A DNA stretch of 62,000 nt, from NCBI GenBank assembly GCA_029204225.1, contig CM055099.1:41842597-41904596 (forward strand). The letters are read 5' to 3'. The position numbers and the translations under genes were made by a program. The stretch comes from Diphasiastrum complanatum (taxonomy: Eukaryota; Streptophyta; Lycopodiopsida; Lycopodiales; Lycopodiaceae). Of this stretch, positions 9,951-20,960 are shown in pieces. The notes below the pieces were generated by a model, which was not told the DNA's origin, made no database searches, and saw only the letters and a program-made list of their open reading frames with translations. Each line of letters starts with the position of its first letter. Position 1 is the first letter of the stretch.

Positions 9951-10006
9951 ACAAAGAAAAGTAATGGGAATGGACATGTAGAAAGGTTGCAACATTCAAG
10001 AGGGAG

Positions 10007-10710
10007 TGTTGGAAATGGTGAACTCTTGCAACCATTCCCTGGCATTTCCCGAAGGCGAAGACGAAGCGAAAACCAAATGGTCGAAGTGGTCGAAGCAGAA
10101 GTTCTTGACATCGAAGTGCAAAGTGTCTGAAGTCAAAGTTGCCGACGTCATTGACATCAAAGTGGCCAACGAGGACTCAAAGCCAAAAGGTTGAAGTCAG
10201 CGAAGCCGAAGTACCGAAGTGCTGAAGATGAACCTCGAGCCTAAACCAAAAGTCGGACAAGTTGAGCAGCTCGACGAGTGTGAGGGCATTGTACTATCAT
10301 GCTCAGCCACAAAGCAACGTTATCAAAGGGTGGCTGAGCAATAGATTAGCATAAAACCTCTCTTGTAATTTGATGTTAATCTAATCTCATCTATTGAGAT
10401 AAATATAGGATAGATTCCGTATAAAAAAAGAGGAAGTAAAAAATACTTCTTAAGAAGTAGATGAGAAGCAGTAAGAGGAGAAGCTATGCATGAAAGTTTG
10501 CCAACGAGCAGAACATAGCAATTTTGTAAGAGGAGTGTCAGGCCGCCAACGAGCGAGACACTAAACAACTCACTCAAAACCAAAAGCAGAATACAAAATA
10601 CTTCCAATTCTTCCATCTCTGATTGTCACGTCACATCTGTCCAATTGAATGCTTCGTAGTCGTTTGTCTAGGATGCTGCAATATTCTGCAAGCCTCCCAA
10701 AAAAGCAACA
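10007..10710 (+). mobile_element. LTR I (copia, B-related), truncated 3' end
   Basis: It begins TGTTGGAAATGGTGAAC right after TTCAAGAGGGAG, the same polypurine tract and start as copia B's 3' LTR at 40009. It likely ends GCAACA (TGTTG/CAACA termini). It shares with the B LTRs the block ATGAAAGT(T/C)TGCCAACGAGC and GTCAGGCCGCCAA. Only about 35 bases of internal sequence precede it. U3 carries imperfect 9-base GAAGT-type repeats (10075-10230). TATA-like GATAAATATAGG lies near 10398. Confidence 0.65.
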
Positions 10711-10882
10711 ATTAAATCCATGAAACTTCTATAATTTGTAACGAATTTCTATATACCATGGGTTTAATCTAATATTCTGGAAAGCATGAATATGCTCAAG
10801 ATCGAACATAGTGATACAAAACCAGTTTTTGCATAAGCAAACGGGTATAAGGATTTGCATGGCACAAACATGCCCTAGTACC

Positions 10883-11708
10883 TGTGAGAAATTGGCAAAA
10901 ATCTAGCTTGGTATTTTTTATGATAGAAGTTTGTAAGTGAATCTTACATGTGTGGAGGATGTTCCCACGTGTGGAGAATTGTAAAGTAAATAATATTGTT
11001 TGATATAGGGGTCTCGTAGAATTTCATAGTCAAGCATTTAGGTGTAGGATGTTGATAGGGTCAAATTTGGCATAGATGGCAAATTATCCATTTCCACTTG
11101 TAATGCCACTATTGAGCCAAAATAGAGTAGGAGGCCAAACTTGTGCCAATTAGAGTGTAGACAAGTGTAATGCTTTTGTTTGATGAAGTTTAAGAGGTCC
11201 AATAGGATTTAGAGGTGGAACCATGTGTGGTCCAATAGGAATTTGAAGTGTGCTTGAATATAGTCCAATAGAATTAAGAGGTGCGTGGATCAATGGTCCG
11301 ATAGGATTAAGGGGTGGCAAAGTGTGATCCAATCATAGCTAAGCATAGTGGTAGCTCGTGGATCTACTAGTATCATTGTACTCCTCATTTGAATCTAATT
11401 GATTTGGTGATTTCATGGATTTTGTGAGTTATCGAATTTCTAGCTTTCTCTCTCTACCCGAGAGCTCATGATGTTTTTTCTCTCTCTACCCAAGGAGAGC
11501 AGCTTGTTTTCACTTAGATTATTTTTTGAATACTTCCCACACGTGTGAGTGAGAGTTGGAAGTGATTGAATGCATGTAGTAGCGTGTTTTTGCCATAGAA
11601 TCAAAGATAGATCTTGAATCTCAATCTAGTCTTGATCTTGGTGCATCTACACACCTTAGGAGATCACAAGTACATGTAGTGGACAATCCACACGTGTGAA
11701 ATTCAACA
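10883..11708 (+). mobile_element. LTR K (5' LTR)
   Basis: It starts TGTGAGAAATTGGC and ends GAAATTCAACA, followed at once by a perfect initiator tRNA-Met PBS. It carries several CACACGTGTG-type palindromes and a tandem repeat at 11196-11350. CT-rich CTCTCTCTACCCGAGAG occurs twice near 11450-11500, as it does in the related LTR at 59.9-60.5 kb. No gag or pol follows, so the element is reduced to LTR plus leader. Confidence 0.65.
11196..11350 (+). repeat. About five 31-34 bp repeats with CCAAT boxes in LTR K
   Basis: Units start at 11196, 11229, 11263, 11295 and 11326. Each begins GGTCCAATAG or a variant followed by AATT(A)AGAGGTG. Four of the five keep CCAAT; the fourth has CCGAT. The related LTR at 60 kb has the same unit in six copies. 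Confidence 0.75.
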
Positions 11709-11720
11709 TGGTATCAGAGC
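11709..11720 (+). promoter_or_regulatory. Primer-binding site (tRNA-iMet)
   Basis: TGGTATCAGAGC is complementary to the 3' end of plant initiator tRNA-Met, the standard copia PBS. It starts at the first base after the LTR end CA. Confidence 0.85.
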
Positions 11721-12890
11721 CTACCTAAGGTTACCATGCATTTTGATCCATCTAAGTGAAAATTTTTCATCAATCTTGAGCTAGAAATTGTCAAGGCCCA
11801 TTTTCCTAGCTATCTTGTTCAATTTTGGATCAAAAGAGATCAAAAGGACATTGATTGGGTCTGACTTGGTACTGTACGGAATCAGGTGCTCAGACACGTG
11901 TGAGGAACATCCAATTTCAGTTTGGGAGTTCTCTTTCATGTTTGATCCAAAAATCTTGCTAGATAGCTTGTTTTGAAGCTATTTTTGTCTAGTTTCTGAT
12001 GCAATCAGTTTCATTTCATTTGGTCGAGCCAATCAGAAGCTATGAGCTTTTGAAGAGGGTTAGACAGGGCACCTAGACCTGGGTGGACACATTTGGTGGC
12101 CTATCGCTAAATAACTTTATGTTGTTTGGGCAATGCTATTCATGTTGTTAATAGCATAACTTCTTTTAGACATGGATAACAATTGACGCTTAGATGTGAC
12201 AACTATCTTCCCCACTATACTAACTCGTGTGGTTTTGTATTGTGGAATGGTGGCAGATATCAGCTGGACGTCTTGAAAGTGGTTATGGTTTATGGTATTT
12301 TTTGAGTACTGTATTTACTTTTCAGCTTTATGTAACCTTGTTGAAATATGAATAAAGGCTTCAAAGGGTCCAATCTTGTCATTTCAAGAGGAACTATGTG
12401 ATGTTTTGTAGTCTCTCTCATGGATAGTACCTAGCTTTAACCCACTACACATTGTCGGTATTCAAGCCTTTCCAAACTGAGCTAGGCTTACCTTAAGGCC
12501 TCCCCAACTCCCAATGATCTAACCACAGCGTCTATAGTCATAGTTAAAAACTGTTAACAGCTCGCAGTATAACTTGACTAAATTCAAAAATATTCCCTCC
12601 ATTGCTTAAGAAAAGGGCAATATTTTCACTAAATCTAGAATATGACCGCCATCCCCAAATTCGAATCAGGAAAAATTGCAAAATGTTTACATATGCATTC
12701 CTTCCACGAGAATAAAAATATGAGTGCCAATTTCCTATTGGAATGAAAAAATGAGTGGCATTTCCAAATTTGAATCAAACATACAAGCTTGGAGATTGGA
12801 TTGATTGTACATAGTATATAATATAATCAAAGATGAGTATTTTGTTTTGCTTCATAGAATCTGGTCATAGTACTTTGATGCAACTGATTA
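11721..12890 (+). other. Leader of K element, then sequence without a gene
   Basis: 11721-12110 matches the leader at 20376-20760 (shared blocks CTTGGTACTGTACGGA, GAGCCTACCTAAG, GGGCACC(T/C)A). From about 12110 to 12890 I see no coding sequence or repeat; it may include the 5' flank or promoter of the Ulp1-like gene. Confidence 0.45.
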
Positions 12891-12897
12891 CTCTACA

Positions 12898-14588
12898 TTG
12901 ATGATGACATTGTATCATCTACATGTGGATATCCCTATTGATTTGGTACCTTTGCAGAGAAGAGGAGGCAAAGGAGTTCAAATATCTGCTGAGGATCGTT
13001 CTCGTTACAGGGTAGAAAAAAAAAAAAACTTGGATTTGTGGATAGATGGAACATTATATCCACAAGATCCAAGCACTTTGACACATCCCACATTCTCTTC
13101 AATAACTCATTTAGTTACATGGATATGCAATGGGCATAGTGGATTACTAGGATATTGTGAAAGATTGCAGAACCATGGAAAACAACTTTATATGAATAAA
13201 GTTCACTTTTTAGAAGGTGAGTTAATTCGGATATCCTCTTATTGTCAGAATAGAGATTGTCATCTCCAAAAGACGTTAGAAAAAAATGAACAACTTAGAA
13301 AAAATAATGAATCATTACAGAAGACAACAATTAATATCAAATCAGAACTAGAGCAAATGCAATCAGCCTTACAGTCTATTTGTATTGAAAACTTACAATT
13401 ATTGAAGGATGTGGATTTGGCAAAGAAGAAGGCTGAAAGTAAGAAGTGAAAGCGACAAAGTTGCAAGGATATTCAAACGCTTTCAAAAGGAGGTTATTGA
13501 AATAGAAGGATCCGTGCATTCAAGTAAGTATATTCTGATTTTTGTAAGTTTTTCAATGACTTTTGGAATTAATTTCAGCTATGGTGATATTCTGTTAACT
13601 ATTTGTTTTTTTTGTAGATCTGCATTAGTAGCTCCCCGAAATATTAAAGACAATGCTTCACTAGGAATGTCATTGGGCACAATATTGACTTGCAAATCCA
13701 CTGAGCGTATCATGATGAACAATAGGATTTCAAATGTAAAGTGTAAAATAGCAGAGTCAGAATAATGACACATTGTCACAGTGTCTGACAAGCGGATTCA
13801 CACCAGCAACAAAGTATCTGCTCATCCCTTATCATACGAAGTAAGATAGATTAAATGCTTCTTGCTGTTTTATGTATTAACATTGGTATTGTCAATAGAA
13901 ATAGTTCTCAAAAATGCAGCTAAAGAAATTTCAATCTTATTTTGTAGTGACCACTGGAGTTTAAACCTGATCTCTATTAAGAGATCTGTAGGTAATATTA
14001 TTGAAGGTTTTTGTGTTAAGATGAATTCGGCGAGAAATACACATAAGGATGTAGATATATACCTTCCATATCTAAGTAAATATATTCCTACGAATGTTTC
14101 CCATTTCGTGGACTGGCAGATCATTAGTTTGGAGGTAAACTTTGTCTTTCTTAATAGCATTTTGAAATCAGTATTCTAATGTAATTGTTTCATTCTAATT
14201 CATTTTGTTTCATAATTAATTTCTTGTGTGCTGAATTATTTTGCAGTCACTTCAACAAAATGATTCACTCAGTTGTGGGTGGTACACATTATACAACGCA
14301 AAGTTATTTTTTGAGTGGTTCAACCTTCAACAAGATGTTGATATTTCTAAGGTAATAAATTCTGTTTATTCTTATTTTGGAATCATGATTAGTTTTCTAT
14401 TTTGTTGATGTTTTTGGCCATTACTAATACATGAATGTTCTATTTTGCAGTTTACACTTCTTGAGTACACATCAAGCCAGGTGTACAGATTTAGACAAGA
14501 AATTATCCTGAGTATACTGGCTAGGGCAAGGCTTCAGCCTCCCATTATTGATGATGGTGCAAAGGATGATGTAGTTATACTAAATTAA
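12898..14588 (+). CDS. Ulp1-type (C48) cysteine protease-like gene, with introns, probably disrupted
   Basis: The 3' exons splice cleanly in phase 0: an exon to 14134 (donor GTAAAC), 14247-14351, and 14451-14588 (stop TAA), with TTTGCAG acceptors. Together they give the Ulp1 fold signature SDHWSLNLI (catalytic His), then QQNDSLSCGWYTLYNAKLFF with catalytic Cys and the oxyanion Gln six residues before it, then YRFRQEIILSILARARL. The expected Asp after the His block is not obvious (MNS instead of DS), and Asp before Cys is Ser. The 5' part, 12898-13449 (possibly entering at an acceptor near 12958), encodes about 180 residues ending in a coiled coil (LEKNEQLRKNNESLQ). A one-base frame change near 13437 and awkward phasing of the intron 13524-13617 suggest decay or a sequence error. 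Family members cleave SUMO-like conjugates; many plant copies are transposon-carried. Confidence 0.7.
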
Positions 14589-15078
14589 GATCAGAACAAA
14601 TATAGATAGCATAGAACAAAAATACATGTATAGAATTCATAGAAAAATATACATTGATATATCAAATGCTGCTCTAGTTTATGAATTTGGGAGCACAAAA
14701 TACATGTACTGATGCCCAACTTGGGCTTTCATTTATTGAATGAAAGAGTGTATACACAGATTTTTACTAGAGTTTATTTGAAACTATTGTTCTCCCACAA
14801 TGGTGATTGTTGTAGGTAGATCTTTGCAGCAGGTTATCAGCTCCTGTCTTTTTCGCATCTATGACATGGCAAATATTAGTGAATGTGCAATTGTAAATAA
14901 TGACATTTTCTATTATTTTGTTCTATTTTGAAATGGCAATAAACATAAAGTACTTACGAGTCTTTCGTTGATGATAAATCTGAAATATGTTGGTAGATTG
15001 GTTTGTAATAGCATGAGCTCTGTTCTGATGAAATCAAGCTTCCAATGCTCTTCCACCTCAACCATAGTCAAATATTCC
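14589..15078. other. Downstream region of the Ulp1-like gene
   Basis: No gene seen. AATAAA occurs near 14938 on the plus strand. Minus-strand reading of the right end joins the copia gag remnant only after about 15215, so the stretch between belongs to neither. Confidence 0.4.
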
Positions 15079-15909
15079 TCATTGTAGATAATTTAGTTCA
15101 AAGTCTTGCTCCAATGGTAGCCATGTACCTTCAATTTTCTTGTATCTCTGGTAGCTAAATGTAAGACTAAGCATTTGCTTTTCGATATGATAACGAAAAA
15201 TCATTGAGGACTTTTTAATCCTGCATTCTATGTCATTATTTGTACAATATAAGCACTTGATCTTTGATCTATCTTTCTTTTTGCCATTTGACGAATCATC
15301 CACTTGATCTTGCCCTTTAGACCACTTACTTTTGCTTTTGCCCTTGAATTTGCCCTTTGTGAATATAGCCTCCTCTTGAAGTGTCAATGTAGATCCACCT
15401 CTTGCTTGAAGCCTATATCCTTCATTGATCAAGATCTCTTGAAGATCCATTAAATTTGGCAAAGTCTTTTGAATAGCAAGACTTTGAACAATGTTAGCAT
15501 GAGCATCCAACAATCCATTAAGAATAACTTGAACAAGCTCTTCTTTCTTAATGCTCTCATCAATGCAAGCCAACTCATTATTCAATGCTTTCATCCTCAA
15601 AATAAAAGTAGTTGGACTTTCTTGACTCTTTTGCAAAACAAGAAAAGATTTTCCTTCTTAGAGTCAACACTCTAGAAGTAGACTTGGATTCATAAAGCTT
15701 CTTATCCCAAGCATCCTTGAGAAACTCTTACCAACCTCCTTGAGAAACTCATTGGTAACATTCATCTTGATCATGTGTAGAGCCATGTTGGCCCTCTTAT
15801 CATACCTCATTTGTTCTTGTTGTGTTGTTGGTCTCTCCTCCAAACCTACAACAATATTCAAAACAACATTCATCTTAAGAAGTGATTCCATCCTCACTTT
15901 CAAACACAC
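15079..15909 (-). pseudogene. Copia gag remnant (D family)
   Basis: The minus strand reads RYDKRANMALHMIKMNVTNE (near 15800), SPTTFILRMKALNNELACID (15610-15560) and ends with the first half of a zinc knuckle, IKCLYC (15270-15255). The second half is missing: the sequence changes at about 15215 to unrelated residues. One frame break lies near 15655. Copia gag packages RNA in the virus-like particle. The leader upstream (15910-16100) matches the leader of copia D at 51230-51450, which assigns this fragment to D and shows what D itself has lost. Confidence 0.75.
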
Positions 15910-16332
15910 TCAAATGAAGTCCAGCAACCTCACTATCTAGAGATCCAATCAAAATTAGGGTTTTGACCAAATCACAAAAAATGAATATTTCAAATCTACA
16001 TGCAAATGCTTAAAATCTTGATATGCAGTCTATTAGCCACCACTTAGCAATTCCAATGATCCAAAAGTTGGCCAAATCCAACATGTGAATTCAAAAATCG
16101 GAATTGATCAAGTTTAGACATCCCCACTACCTAGCCACCCGCCATCTTTTTCCCTTGATCCCAAAAGGGCTGGTACTAGGGGACAAGGGTATTGTGTCCA
16201 CAATGAGCTTATACGTGGGTGATATTTTAGTCTCCATTTACTTATGGGACGTCAGTTCCAAATCACCTAAAGATCTTTGGTTACAAAGCAAGCTACTCCA
16301 CCAATCTTGCCAATGTAGAAAATCTACTTTTT
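15910..16332 (-). mobile_element. D-family leader and fragment of its 5' LTR
   Basis: 15890-16110 shares with 51235-51450 the blocks CACACTCAAATGAAGTCCA, CTATCTAGAGATCCAATCAA and GGAATTGATCAAGTTT. 16250-16332 (minus) matches the end of the D LTR (TTTCTACATTGG(C/T)(A/G)AGATTGGT). The stretch between, about 16110-16250, is unrelated to either, and no PBS is left. Confidence 0.55.
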
Positions 16333-16457
16333 GATGATGGATGCATTAATACCCATGTGTTTTTGACGTATTTTTTTGGTATCCAATTTCCTGCCTCATC
16401 TTTCTCATTGTGAAGAATGACAGAATCTATTGTGGATCTGGGTCTCCTTGATGCCAT

Positions 16458-16682
<225 letters not shown>

Positions 16683-16929
16683 CTCAAACTTTGTCGCTAA
16701 CTATAACTATGCAAGATTACTATGATCACAATATCCAACCAATGTGGTTACTATTATAAACTAGTTTGTAACTATGGTCTAGTCTGTAACCATTCTGGGT
16801 TAGTAATTTAACTTGAAGAAGTTGATTTGGGATAGCATGTTACTCTACGGGTAGCACAAGTCAACCAATCATATGCGTTCGACGGCAATTTACAAAATTA
16901 AAAAATTATAAACCAATTTGCTAGTCTCG

Positions 16930-17700
16930 ATGAGCTACGTTACGTAGATTTCTTTTCTAGGTCTTTTAATTGGTCCAAGTGAAATGAAAAATCAGAGAAA
17001 GAAAATAAAAGTATTTTTTGAGAAGACTCTTTTGTATTCAAAAACTCCTGTAATGGCTGAGTGATATAGATCAGACATCTCGCTCTGTCTCTGTGGATTA
17101 GAATACCCAGATAGTAGTGAGCTTCTCCCAGATTGGTCTTGTCGAATTTGGAAGATAACACTTATTTATCATCCATCACCTGATCGGACTGTTGTTGAAG
17201 AGCAACGTGTCGTTGACATACAAGTTGATGATAATGAAAAAATACTGCAATGACTTGAAATAAACATTGCAATCGGAAGTGCTTGGTTGAAAACCATGTC
17301 GAATGAGGAATGTGTTGATCCTATGAAATCAATCTCTTACTGATTGCTTCAAGCCATAAAGTGCTTTATGGAGTTTGCAGACATGATGCTTCATACCTTC
17401 ATAGATGTAGATGTAGCATGTAGATGTCTTCTTCGATGACTCCTTCAGATAGGCTATCTGTACATCGAGTTAATGTACTTCAAAGTCGGCTAATGCGACA
17501 TATAATAGGAGAGCTTGGATCGATAAATGCTTGACTACTGGACTGAAAGTCTCATTGTAGTCGATGTCGGAGATCTGAACAAATCCTCGTGCTACTAGTC
17601 TGGCCTTCCTTCAATAAATATCTCCATTGGTGTTGTACTTGATCTTAAAGACTCATTTGTAGGTGGTTCGACTAATGACCATGTCTAGTTCTTGATCAGA
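16930..17700 (-). pseudogene. Copia RT fragment (E family)
   Basis: The minus strand reads DYNETFSPVVKH (RT start, near 17560), KLHKALYGLKQS (near 17370) and FDKTNLGEAHYYLGILIHRD (near 17130). The central catalytic box is frameshifted (reads STTRCSS where YVDDTLL is expected). The sequence is close to copia E at 30973-32082 (YGLKQSARAWF, DLGEAHFCLGIQIH), so this is a second, older E copy. No RNase H or LTR is attached. Confidence 0.75.
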
Positions 17701-19600
17701 GAGGAATACTCTACTACCATAGTAGGCGAACACAAGATTAAAATAAAGCTTAATTGCGTGGTTGTTAGCGAAAGGTAGACAATCAAACGAAGCAAGAAGA
17801 ATGTCAGACAAGAAGACGTAGTAGCAAAGCATACAATCCTGACAAGAACTCTGAACGCAATAAAAGACAATGATTGATTCAGATTAGTGTATGGAAATAC
17901 ACGTCAGTTTGATGCTATGAGCACAAGACAATAGCGGGCAAAACCGCGTGCTCATCAAGCTAACTCCGCTCTGTAAAATCTCTGAGCTTATTATTAACAA
18001 TCAGTCTGAATAAAGAATTGATGCATGAAAGCATCCATAGTGTCTTCACTTTATTGCTTTTTGGCCCTGCCTTGCTTGCAAGGAGGACTTAGCATTCATC
18101 TCAAATATTTTCAAACATTGACGTGCTTGTGCTTGGGTTTTAATTCAAATGACATAAATAAATGTTTTTTTTTTTAAATTTAGTTTTTTTGTGTACGACA
18201 TGTGGCAATTATAAATAAATTAACTATTTTTTAGATTTTTTTGTAGCTATTGTATTGCTTTTTCTTTTTTTTTTCACTTTTTAAAATATTTATATATATT
18301 TTGGTTGAGGGTGCTTATTATGTAGAGGTTGACACGTGGGTTTCCCTTTGTTGTGGCCTTCTAGTCCGAGTTCCCTCTTTTGCCATGTTTCAAAGATTGC
18401 AACAAGCATTTGTTTGGTGCATTATTGCAGAAATATCATTCTGGATGCAGTATTGAACTTACATCATAGCTAGAAAGATTGTTGCAGCCAAATCCTCCAC
18501 CTCCCATGCATGGTTCACTAAAGCGAATGTCAACAGTGACATTAAATATACTTGTAAAATGTGGACCAACATTTACAGCAGTTGTTGGTGGTACTATATC
18601 TGTAAAGGACATTGGGAAACACATAATGAGTACTGAGGATTTGATCACAGTAATGGCTATAGATTACAAAGCTTAGCTTAAGGGTATGGAAATATGAGGT
18701 TCAATCACGAAGAGGTCAAAGAGAATTTTCCAGATCTAGATGCAAAAGATCAAGTAAACAAAAGAAATTATAGACTTCCACAAGCACTTAATGTGAGGGA
18801 CAGTAGAGACAAAGATTTTATCAAACTCAGGATAACCTGCGCAGGCAAAAATAGATAGAAAACGTATCAAGAATCCACTCATATTGAGTTGAGAACAGTT
18901 TCCCGTTTGTTGTATTGACCTAAACTACAAAGATGTGTTTGCCATCAACCAAATTCACATACGTGTCATCATGGCTACTGCAGTCCTGGAATGGATCTGG
19001 GCTCCAGATTTTGCAACAAAAGATTCTTGTTTTGTTAGTTAGAAGCTAAATTCGAGGTCAAATTTGGGCATGAAAAGAAGAGTTGTATTTTCTTTTGTGA
19101 GCATTTTATGCTCAAACTAGAAAATTTTGCAAAGCAATTTACTCAGGTCAATGTTTTCAAATTTGACCTTGTACACTATCTAAAATAATTACAAAAACCG
19201 AAATCAAATTAACACAATCACACATATTGTGTTTACAAGAAACGCACGTTCAATTATGTAATACATTGCACATTGAAATCATTCATGCCACATTCACTTC
19301 TAAAACCTACAGTATACACATAATTGCAATATACAAACAACCAAATTCATTTTCACGTATACTGAACAATTAAACACAATACTTACCAACATTCCCAAAA
19401 TTATACCAATTGTTATAATCGACGACATGAATATTGATGCATTAGGCATAAATAACAATTTCCAAAAACTTGACTCAGTTATGTCTGAACATAATATTTG
19501 ACTAACTTTCAAACAAGTAACAACTATATATGGCACACAATTGGATCATGTCAAACAAACAAAATTCACAAAATCTATCAAGATCTTCGTATGCTTATTG
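17701..19600. other. Mostly unclassified; one decayed coding stretch near 18480-18860
   Basis: 17700-18050 may be the outer part of a retrotransposon but has no diagnostic end. In the plus strand, 18480-18676 is open (MHGSLKRMSTVTLNILVKCG), and after stops 18690-18860 continues with MRFNHEEVKENFPDLDAKDQ, codon-like in texture. I do not recognise the protein. 18860-19600 has no gene. Confidence 0.3.
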
Positions 19601-19614
19601 GTCAAATCATTCAC

Positions 19615-20155
19615 CAGTGTGGAGTCATTGTGTCGTCTGTAGGAGATCGTGGTTGCTGCTGTCATTGTCCCAGTTGTTTGCACAGTACGACGTGCGGAGG
19701 GTTCGACTATTTGGACATCAAACAAGTCATTGCCATGGCCAATCAGGTTGGGTAGTCGACCAGTCGGATATCCCGATAAGTCGGACAAGTCGACCAGTCG
19801 AGAGAGTCGATAAGTCGGAACAAAGTGCAATTTAGCACATATTGCAAAGGCCCCTGCCCTGTGGCTTGCCACAATGCACTTGTTTTTTATTAGATTACAA
19901 TAATCATCTATATACAATTTACATGTGTGTAGATGAGTGTACAAAGGAGATGGTGTGGAGTTGTTGTGTCGTCTGTAGAAGATCTTGGCTGATGCTGTCA
20001 TTGTCCCAGTCGTTTGCACAGTACAAGAAGTGAGCGTGAGGAGGCTTCAACTATTCGGACGTCAAACAAGTCGCTGCCATGGCCAATCAGGTTGACCAGT
20101 CGGATCTCCCGATAAGTCGGACAAGTCGACTAGTCGAGAGAGTCGATAAGTCGGA
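19615..20155 (+). repeat. Two-copy direct repeat (about 205 bp) rich in AGTCG
   Basis: 19615-19820 and 19953-20155 align from TGTGGAGT through CATTGTCCCAGT(T/C)GTTTGCACAGTAC to GAGAGAGTCGATAAGTCGGA, a period of about 338 bases. Each copy ends in a run of AGTCGG/AGTCGA words, with CCCGATAAGTCGGACAAGTCGA common to both. The array continues to about 20190. Confidence 0.8.
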
Positions 20156-20339
20156 CTCCCCGATATGTTGGCCAAGTCAGATAAGTCGGGGACATTCTCT
20201 TGGATGTCTACAGTAATAGAGTAGTTTGCAGACTGTTCGACAATGCGAGTAAATTGCAACGATATGAATGAAACTGAATTAACATGGGATTTAGGAGAGT
20301 AGATGAGATAAATCCAACAATTCACACATCTTGAGATGT

Positions 20340-20960
20340 CTTCACACGTGTGAAAGCTTCACATGGTGTCCGAGCCTACCTAAGATAATCATGCATACAT
20401 CAAGAGTGATGAAAAGTTTGGCTTGCAATCTTGATCTAGTGAGTAGTGTAGTTGCATCTCGATAGCCATCAAGGTGTTTTTTGGATCAAGAGGAGCCCAA
20501 ATCACATTGATTGGATCCAGCCTGGTACTGTACGGATTTCAATGCTCATACATGTGTGAATATCAGTCCACTTTGAACAAGTGGTACTTCTTCTAGAGTG
20601 ATCCAAATTTGGTGCTTGATAGCTTGATAAAAAGCTAGTGGAGTCTAGATTGTGTTGTAATTGGTTTCAACCAATTGGATGTGTCTTGTGGAAGTTATAG
20701 TCATTTGAATCAAGGTCCGGGCCTCGCCTAAAAAAATTCTGGAAAGGTAGGGCACCCAACCTGGTTGGACACACCAAGATTGACACATATTTACCTTATT
20801 TCATCCAAAAACTCAAGAAAAAACTTGCCAATCTTGTCTAGTTGAGATCTAGGCATCATTTTGAGGTCATAACCACCCTCTTGGGCAATTCCGCCCAGGG
20901 ATGGGATGGGCGTCCACCCTCGAAGGGCATAACTCATTTCACAACCAATTTCTGGCCTTA
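20340..20960 (+). mobile_element. K-family LTR end, degenerate PBS and leader
   Basis: TCACACGTGTGAAAGCTTCACA is followed by TGGTGTCCGAGC (20364-20375), a two-mismatch tRNA-iMet PBS, and then by the same leader as 11721-12110. The upstream LTR body was not recognised; the AGTCG duplication occupies its place. Confidence 0.6.

Noticed and set aside
11709-11720. tRNA gene at the PBS matches
   Set aside because: Only the 12-base complement of the tRNA 3' end is present; no cloverleaf around any of the PBS sites.
13870-14160. 96-codon minus-strand open frame
   Set aside because: Complement of the Ulp1-like exon with the catalytic His.
19546-20019. 157-codon minus-strand open frame
   Set aside because: It runs across the AGTCG duplication and translates the same repeat twice; no protein feature.
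19615-20155. CRISPR-like direct repeats
   Set aside because: Only two long copies with no regular spacers, in plant DNA.
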